Positions 58,501 to 64,000 of a DNA stretch of 64,000 bases are shown piece by piece; position 1 is the first letter of the stretch; each line of letters starts with the position of its first letter. Source of the stretch: Congeria kusceri. Lineage: Eukaryota > Mollusca > Bivalvia > Myida > Dreissenidae. The position numbers and the translations under genes were made by a program. The stretch is from assembly GCA_027627225.1 (NCBI GenBank), contig CM051024.1, forward strand, positions 40,169,225 to 40,233,224, read 5' to 3'. A model generated the notes under the pieces. That model made no database searches and had not been told where the DNA came from. It saw only the letters and a list, made by a program, of their open reading frames with translations.

Positions 58501-59710
58501 GTACCGATATTACCAATTATAATTGTACTAAAGCTTAAACTGGTCATGGCTGGTACATATATCACATACAGATGTAATGAGTATTTAATTTTATCTTTGC
58601 GTTCTCCAGGTTCAAGTTTTCCTTTATGTTACCAAAATAGTTGAATACACACAAATACGAGCAACCCAATCAAGTTTACCGTTTCTTATAATTGTGTTAA
58701 ATATGTAGAATTACTAGCCAATCATTAGACAAATTTTTGTGTCTGAAAACAAACTGCATACTGTGTAAGAATGTAATGGTCGACAAATCATTTTTTCTTG
58801 GTGTAACTTATTAACAAATTAAATTTCTTTGGGAGAGTTTTCAGATACTGTTTTGAGCAAGAACAAAATGGCGAACACATAATACAAGGAGCAAAGAAGG
58901 AGCAAAGCAATATACGATGAATTCGATATTTAACAGAAAGGACTGCATCAGTCCAATCTACCATATGTTTATTACACTGTAGTCTTTCTAAAGACACTGT
59001 AGATGTGGGGTTTTTCTTATGTCTAGGATTTTCAAAAATGACAGAAATGTTCAGTATTAGTTCGGTAATGAGCGTAGTCCGTGTACGTAAAACCGAAATC
59101 CAAAACAAAATAAACATTAAAAATAAACTCATTAGACCTACATCATTATGACTATATAGACTGAAGACAGTCAATTTTACAATTGAAGTAATTGAAAAAT
59201 AAATTATTATTCAGGGATTAAACATTTTCCTCTTAAAAAGGAGTGGATTCGTGATTTGCTAAGACATACTAGTTATTTCTCGTGCGTCGTTCAATGGAAT
59301 CAAATATATAAATTAGACTTTAGAAAACTCGGAGAGCGCAAATCTCCTGCAAGGCAGTCAAGTTACCTAATCTCCAAATAATAAGGAATGCTTTAAGAAC
59401 ATAGTTCTTTGAACTCAGACGGTCATAATAACTGTAGTGCTTTGCATTCTAAGTAATTTGCATTTGTAGTACATTGTGTTGGTTTTTTTATTTTGAAAAT
59501 AACATCACCTGACAGTAGGGTTGTGTATTCACTGTGTTTTGGGCTGGTGGCTCTCTGCGGGTATTGGTTGATGCCGAGGGAATCTGTAGTCTCCATTGAG
59601 GCCGCGTTCGTCTCCACGAAAACAGGTATCGACTCAATAGTAGTCCGCGGGCCAGCTGGTAAGCTAGCCGTTTCTGTCGTACGAATTGTCGGCATTGTTG
59701 ATAACCGTTT
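55527..59710 (-). CDS. Receptor-like type I membrane protein, right copy (3' half)
   Basis: Four exons join in phase: 59,710-59,509 (Ser/Thr-rich stalk 1), 57,690-57,427 (stalk 2, Thr-Ala-Ala-Thr-Val-Pro heptads), 56,891-56,800 (transmembrane) and 56,291-55,527 (cytoplasmic, to stop). Together they give 440 open residues. The stalk is mucin-like and probably O-glycosylated. The transmembrane helix is GGIIGLLIVVLLVKVF, followed by LRQRQ, a stop-transfer signal. The 254-residue tail carries YxxI/V motifs (YSSI, YENI, YDDV, YKLV) in an acidic setting. YENI and YDDV lie 13 residues apart, close to but longer than a classical ITAM. The ligand-binding domain must lie in upstream exons I could not assign. 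A surface signalling or adhesion receptor is likely; its family is unknown. Confidence 0.7.
57480..57690 (-). repeat. 21-bp coding minisatellite, right copy (~8 units)
   Basis: The shorter and more diverged counterpart of 45,940-46,258; encodes the stalk 2 heptads. Confidence 0.8.
58020..58265. mobile_element. Palindromic CCGGATTAGCCTGTGC MITE, best-preserved copy
   Basis: Both hairpins are near-perfect: GGATCAGCCTGTGCAGTCCG with CGCACAGGCTGGTCCGGGAC, and CTGAATTAGCCTGTGCGGAC with TGCACAGGCTAATCCGGGAC, bounded by AAAACCGGTCTTAATGCATG and CATTAAGTCCGGTTTTCCCA. Confidence 0.85.
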
Positions 59711-60052
59711 CTTCAACAGTCAAAATACAATGAAGAACGGTTGAGATCTGATCAGGAAGAGCACGAGGTAATATTTGCGTTTATTCCTTTGGCGTGTCAA
59801 AAAAATAGTAGTTGTAATAGAAACAGTAATCCTCTAATCAAAAGTTTCATGAATAACCATGCACATTTTGCAACGTTCCGATTCCGCGCTTTGGCTTTTA
59901 CAAACTGTTTTACAGAGTTTATTAGGGGAATAATTATTTCCAACTAGCCCAACGGCAAGCTACATTTGTACATTAAAATTGGTATTTGTATTGTATTTTA
60001 AACTGGTCACTTTATTGCTTTACCTTGTTATAAATGAGTTCTTAATATCAGT

Positions 60053-60334
60053 TCATTTTGGCAATGCACACCTAATCCATTGAATGGATGTTTCGATAAT
60101 GATGAATAAAACGATGCAATGCTTCCACATATATGTGGTGAAACTATATAGTTTCCCTGTCATATGTATCGGTACAGTACTACTTTGTTCTGACTGCATG
60201 GACTTAGGGGCGATGACTGAGGCCTTCTGATTTCCACATTCTGTGACAATCTCCATCCAGAGTTGTCGATCCTGAACGTCATTATATCTCAACATACGTC
60301 TTGAAAGTAGTTCTGAATCATTCGACATGTCCAA
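60053..60334 (-). other. Possible ectodomain exon of the right receptor copy
   Basis: The minus strand is open for 93 codons (SRRMLRYNDVQDRQLWMEI and beyond), upstream of stalk exon 1. The corresponding unit 1 DNA (49,700-49,500) has two stops, consistent with decay of the left copy. No clear phase-0 donor was found and no domain is recognised, so it may be non-coding. Confidence 0.25.
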
Positions 60335-60437
60335 GAAATAGTTCGATTTAAAATAACTATTTATGTCAACACATAAACTGTATAATGAGAAAAAATGTTA
60401 ATAATAATACAATAATAAACAACAAATCCCAACAAAT

Positions 60438-60672
60438 GACGCATGTCGTGGGAAAAACGGGCTTAATGCACATGCGTAAAGTGTCGTCCCGGATCAGTCC
60501 GCACAGACGGCACTTTCCGCTTTTATGGTATGTTCTGTTTCAAGGAAGTCTCTTCTAAGCATAAATCCACAGTCGGCGGAAACTGCCGTCCTGGATTAGC
60601 CTGTGCGGACTGCACAGGCTGATCCTGGACGTTACTTTACGCACATGCTGTGAGCCCGGTTTTCCGACGACA
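60438..60672. mobile_element. Palindromic CCGGATTAGCCTGTGC MITE, copy
   Basis: Orthologous to 49,797-50,045; the left hairpin is shortened. Confidence 0.75.
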
Positions 60673-61280
60673 CACCTCAAATATTATGCCAATATTCTTG
60701 GTATGGAAACGACTAACCGATGGTTTCCAAGTATCTCAAACGTTGACAAGACGAAGGTCAGGGTCCGACAAGTCACTCTGAACTACTGGATCGATTCATT
60801 GAGGTTAACATTCTACAAATGCATGTCATGGCAACCAGTTTCCTTCAAAGGGCGGATTGGCGTTCCGAAGGTTGCATTTATAATGGTTTTAAACCAGAAC
60901 GGCGTCGGGATTTTCCGGTATTCCCGAAACTGCACGTTATTTGTGACAGTCACATTCAAAGTGTGTTATACTGATTAGTCTGTCTGTCGAACACAAAGAC
61001 GTTTCGCTGTACGCCAAGAATGTTATTCATCCTGAAAGGGAAGTTTAAATATGCTTTTACTGCATTGAAGAGTCCAAGACACCATGGAACAATAAGCTTG
61101 TTAGAAATATGAGTGTGTGACCTCCATTCATATTGGACAATATCTAGATTGGTTAATTTGAAGTGGATTCTTGTATGACTAAGATCGTGACTAAGTAAAA
61201 TACCGTAATGTATGCACAATGCATTACAGCAAATACAAACATTAAAAAATATATATGTGTATTATGCCAAACAAATAATT

Positions 61281-61648
61281 GTTGGTTTCCGATTACATCT
61301 CAAAAAAAATCAAAGGGAGGTAAAAAAATACTTGTAACATTTTGTTGTTCTTCGCGGCATAATCACCACACAGTTTAAGTAAATTGGGCTGCATGTAAAA
61401 TGTTTAAATGCCTACCATCAAAGAAACTGTACCTTCGCTATAAATCGGGTCATAGAAAGACATTTCACAATGTGAGTTCGAAATTTACTTTAAAAAAAAA
61501 GAATTACAGAAAAACCGCATATGAGCGAAAACGGCTCTTTTGGCCGAAAGTCAGAAAAAGTTATGATCAAAAGGCAAAAAAAAACGTTTTATGGCGGAAA
61601 TATTAAGAGGGGGGGGGGGGGGGGGTCGGGTAGGCGGAAACAAACAAC
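61281..61648 (+). mobile_element. GTTGGTTTCCGC-ended MITE, copy 3
   Basis: Ends GTTGGTTTCCGATTACATCT and TAGGCGGAAACAAACAAC. Contains a 17-base poly-G (61,609-61,625) near the right end, matching the poly-C of copy 1 in reverse. Short Lys-rich frames inside are artefacts. Confidence 0.7.
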
Positions 61649-62134
61649 TTTTAACGCCTTATTTTCAGTTAAAGTCTGTTTCAGTTTGGTGAAATTGGCA
61701 GCGGTAATCTCTAATGGTTTTTCAGTATAAGAAGTTCTAAAATGTCCACGGGAAATGTTTACATGGCACATACAGAAAAATAGAAATGAAAATATATTGC
61801 ATGTACTGTAGTATTTACAGAATATTACAATTTTTATGAAGAATAGTTTCTTCCTGAGTTATTTGTGAACCTGGTTTTTCCACAATTTTGTCTTCGGTTC
61901 AGAAAGACTTTGGTTATGATGCAGATATATAGATCTCGTGGAACCTGGCGAACCGAAATTGTCCGGAGTCAGGTCTGCTAGCTGTTATTGCCTTAAATGA
62001 CAACTAGATCTACTTTTTAGATTGCAAACGTCTTAATAGTGGATCTGCGATGCAAATTCTGTAAAACGACTGTTATCACTCAAGAAAAACGCGGAAACGC
62101 GGTCGCTTGGTCATGTGATTGTTTCCTTCAAGTG

Positions 62135-62470
62135 TACAGAACTTTCCGCTATATATGAAAAATATCGGCAGCCAAATTACATCCGAGGCAATATCTATTG
62201 AAAATAATTATCTTATTTATACTTAACCTGAGCACTTTTGCTCTTGGGTAAGCTGGCCATGAATAGAGAGAGCCTCCGTACTAGGATACAGCTAGGATCC
62301 ATAAGCACAAAGCTCCCTCGGGAAAACGTAAAACAGCAGTCCAGAAGTATGTTTATAAAAATAAAACTTTGCAGAATTCGTTTCTAATGGACATCTTACC
62401 TGTTAAAATACAAAAAAAGCATTGAAATCGGTAAAAATAATAAAATTTTCGTATTTTTTTAAAGATATAA
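62135..62470. repeat. ~335-bp segment present only in unit 2
   Basis: The flanks are joined in unit 1 near 52,455-52,465 (TTCGAGTTTATATCTGTATGCG). It contains TTACCCAAGAGCAAAAGTGC on the minus strand and a TTTTTTTAAAG end; possibly a SINE-like insertion, not resolved further. Confidence 0.5.
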
Positions 62471-62682
62471 TTATCTGTATGCGATGATGCCTCTGGAGTA
62501 AATTAGCATGTGCATTAATAGTGTACATTCCGTTCGTACCAAGCGATTTCGAACATATACATTATAGACTGCCTTTCGTCAATAGGAAACAGTTTTCAGT
62601 CAAATAATCGTTTGAGTAATGTTTATCAGAACTAATGCCACTTTAAGATGTTTTGAATTATATTATATGGACTGCGGCTTAA

Positions 62683-62904
62683 GTTTCTTAAATTCATAAA
62701 ATTCCTTAAGTCTGTGGCTGTTTTATGCATATGCCATTTTACATAAAAGTGTTTCAAATTAGTAAATATTGCTTAGATGTTTCAGATTTCACTCTTTTGT
62801 AAAGAGAAATCATTGGAATGCACGCAGAAATGTTGATCTCAATTTTCACTTAAATACAACTTACGATTTCCCTTAGGAACTTTGTGAATACCATCCCCGT
62901 GCAA
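62683..62904. mobile_element. Foldback MITE (TTCCTTAAATT family), copy
   Basis: Begins AAGTTTCTTAAATTCATAAA and ends CCCTTAGGAACTTTGTGAAT. The left terminus is lost at the duplication junction. Confidence 0.6.
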
Positions 62905-63386
62905 CACGTGCATTCGTTATTTGAATAAAATTGATATTTTTAATTAAATAAATAATTTGTCAAAGTATGCTTATGTTAACGTTTTGCACTTATTTAATAT
63001 TTACAATATAATGTTTGAAATTAAATTTGAATAGTTTTAACATTTTAAATTCATAACCTAACGCTTTATACGAGAATTAAAAAGTTTACATACTAATAAA
63101 TCCAAAGCGTAGAGATTTTATTCCACACGCTGAGACATTCGTTAATTCATTGTCCTTATGAAAGATGACAACTTTTAATGAATGCAGAGATCGTCTGTAC
63201 TACATAATCCCGTGCAACCCATTTGGGATTTGACCCAAACCGTCACGCATGTTTTTAATGAAATTAATACAAACTGTAAAGACGATGTCTGGCACTTATT
63301 TATAATACAATTAACAAGGGGACGTGTTCTCAGATGAGTTATTTCACCAAATTTTAATAGTATTTAATCTTACAGACCTGGGCCCG
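62905..63386. other. No gene recognised
   Basis: AT-rich sequence between foldback MITEs; nothing supportable. Confidence 0.4.
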
Positions 63387-63697
63387 TATTCACAAAGTTC
63401 CTTAGGGAAAACTTAAGTAAATTCCTTAAATTCAGATGTTTTTCTTTAGGCTCTGGCTGTTTCATGTATAGGTCCTATACATGAAACAGCCAGAGCCTAA
63501 AGAAAAACATATGAATTTAAGGAATTTACTTAAGTTTAACATTAAAATGTTGTAAACTTGTAAAGCTTATATGTTTAGTATGACAGCCTTCTGTGTACAG
63601 AAATCATTGGATTTCACATAGAAAATGTGATCTGAAATTTTCACTTAAGTGCAACTAAAGTTAAGATTTCCATTAGGAGCTTTGTGAATACCAGCCC
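63387..63697. mobile_element. Foldback MITE with a near-perfect internal hairpin
   Basis: Outer ends GTATTCACAAAGTTCCTTAG and AGGAGCTTTGTGAATACCAG are inverted. Inside, 63,421-63,473 and 63,475-63,530 form an almost perfect palindrome (GGCTCTGGCTGTTTCATGTA / TACATGAAACAGCCAGAGCC) around one central base. Confidence 0.8.
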
Positions 63698-63703
63698 TAG
63701 GCT

Positions 63704-63952
63704 CGTATTCACAAAACTTAAGTAAAATTCCTTAAATTCATAAAATTCCTTAAGCATCTGACTATTTCATGTATAGTTCTTTTTACAATAAAATGTGTTA
63801 AACTAGTAAATATTGCTTCGATGTTTAGTATTTTACCATTTTGTAAACATAAATCGTTAAAGTTCAAATAGACAAATTGATTTGAAATTTTCACTTAAGT
63901 ACACCTTTAGTTAAGATTTCCCTTATGGGCTTTGAGAGTACCGGCCCAGAGG
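63704..63952. mobile_element. Foldback MITE, adjacent copy
   Basis: Begins CTCGTATTCACAAAACTTAA and ends CTTATGGGCTTTGAGAGTAC, the same family, lying directly after the previous copy. Confidence 0.7.
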
Positions 63953-64000
63953 ATTTCAGTGAATGTTAGTAGCCTGTAACCGTTATAGTAGGGCGTAGCT

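Larger units (their letters stand above)
52970..62682. repeat. Segmental duplication, unit 2 (9.7 kb)
   Basis: Direct copy of unit 1, separated from it by about 300 bp. Segments present only here: 53,603-53,948, 56,516-56,638, 57,665-57,940 and 62,135-62,470. Its right junction meets a foldback MITE at 62,683. Confidence 0.88.

Overview
This window reads as nuclear DNA from a bivalve mollusc, possibly Dreissena. It is AT-rich, its few genes are split by GT-AG introns, and it is dense in transposons. A palindromic foldback element (core CCGGATTAGCCTGTGC) recurs about nine times; I associate it with bivalve genomes from memory, so the species is an inference. There is no operon, CRISPR array or intact rRNA/tRNA gene. 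Most of the sequence is mobile or duplicated DNA.

Layout. At 1-14.4 kb there is one good coding exon with a PP1-docking RVxF motif (407-623, minus), a non-autonomous hAT element with a perfect 8-bp target duplication (965-2720), a TA-flanked MITE (3471-4037), three LINE 3' fragments, tRNA-derived SINE pieces and a long orphan repeat (8415-10865). At 14,489-20,139 lies an apparently complete 5.65-kb DNA transposon with 32-33 bp terminal inverted repeats (TIRs), TA target sites and arrays of subterminal repeats. It carries two convergent, intact, intron-containing genes: a SAP-SWIM-YqaJ nuclease and a THAP-HTH-DDE transposase. This gene pair is what I know from the ISL2EU (IS4EU) group. At 20-30 kb are repeats and a minus-strand gene for a small secreted protein (exons 28,870-28,787 and 25,251-25,078), with two large tandem arrays in its intron. 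At 30-40 kb are an unrecognised plus-strand exon pair, a decayed hAT transposase (31,945-33,985), a 1.3-kb tandem duplication with a palindrome, and a decayed minus-strand LINE.

From about 40.85 to 62.68 kb there is a roughly 10-12 kb direct segmental duplication. Each unit carries the 3' half of a minus-strand type I membrane protein gene: two Ser/Thr-rich stalk exons, a transmembrane exon and a long cytoplasmic exon with tyrosine motifs. In the right copy (55,527-59,710) four exons join in phase into a 440-residue open product. The left copy (44,142-49,068) has a nonsense codon, a lost splice donor and a rearranged stalk exon, so it looks like a pseudogene. Comparing the units also gives empty sites for several insertions. 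The window ends in copies of a foldback MITE.

Functionally, the transposon genes form one system: the transposase should act on the ends and subterminal repeats, while the nuclease's role is unknown. The receptor-like gene and the secreted-protein gene are ordinary host loci embedded in repeats. All exon models come from splice-site and reading-phase reasoning alone, without transcripts or database searches.
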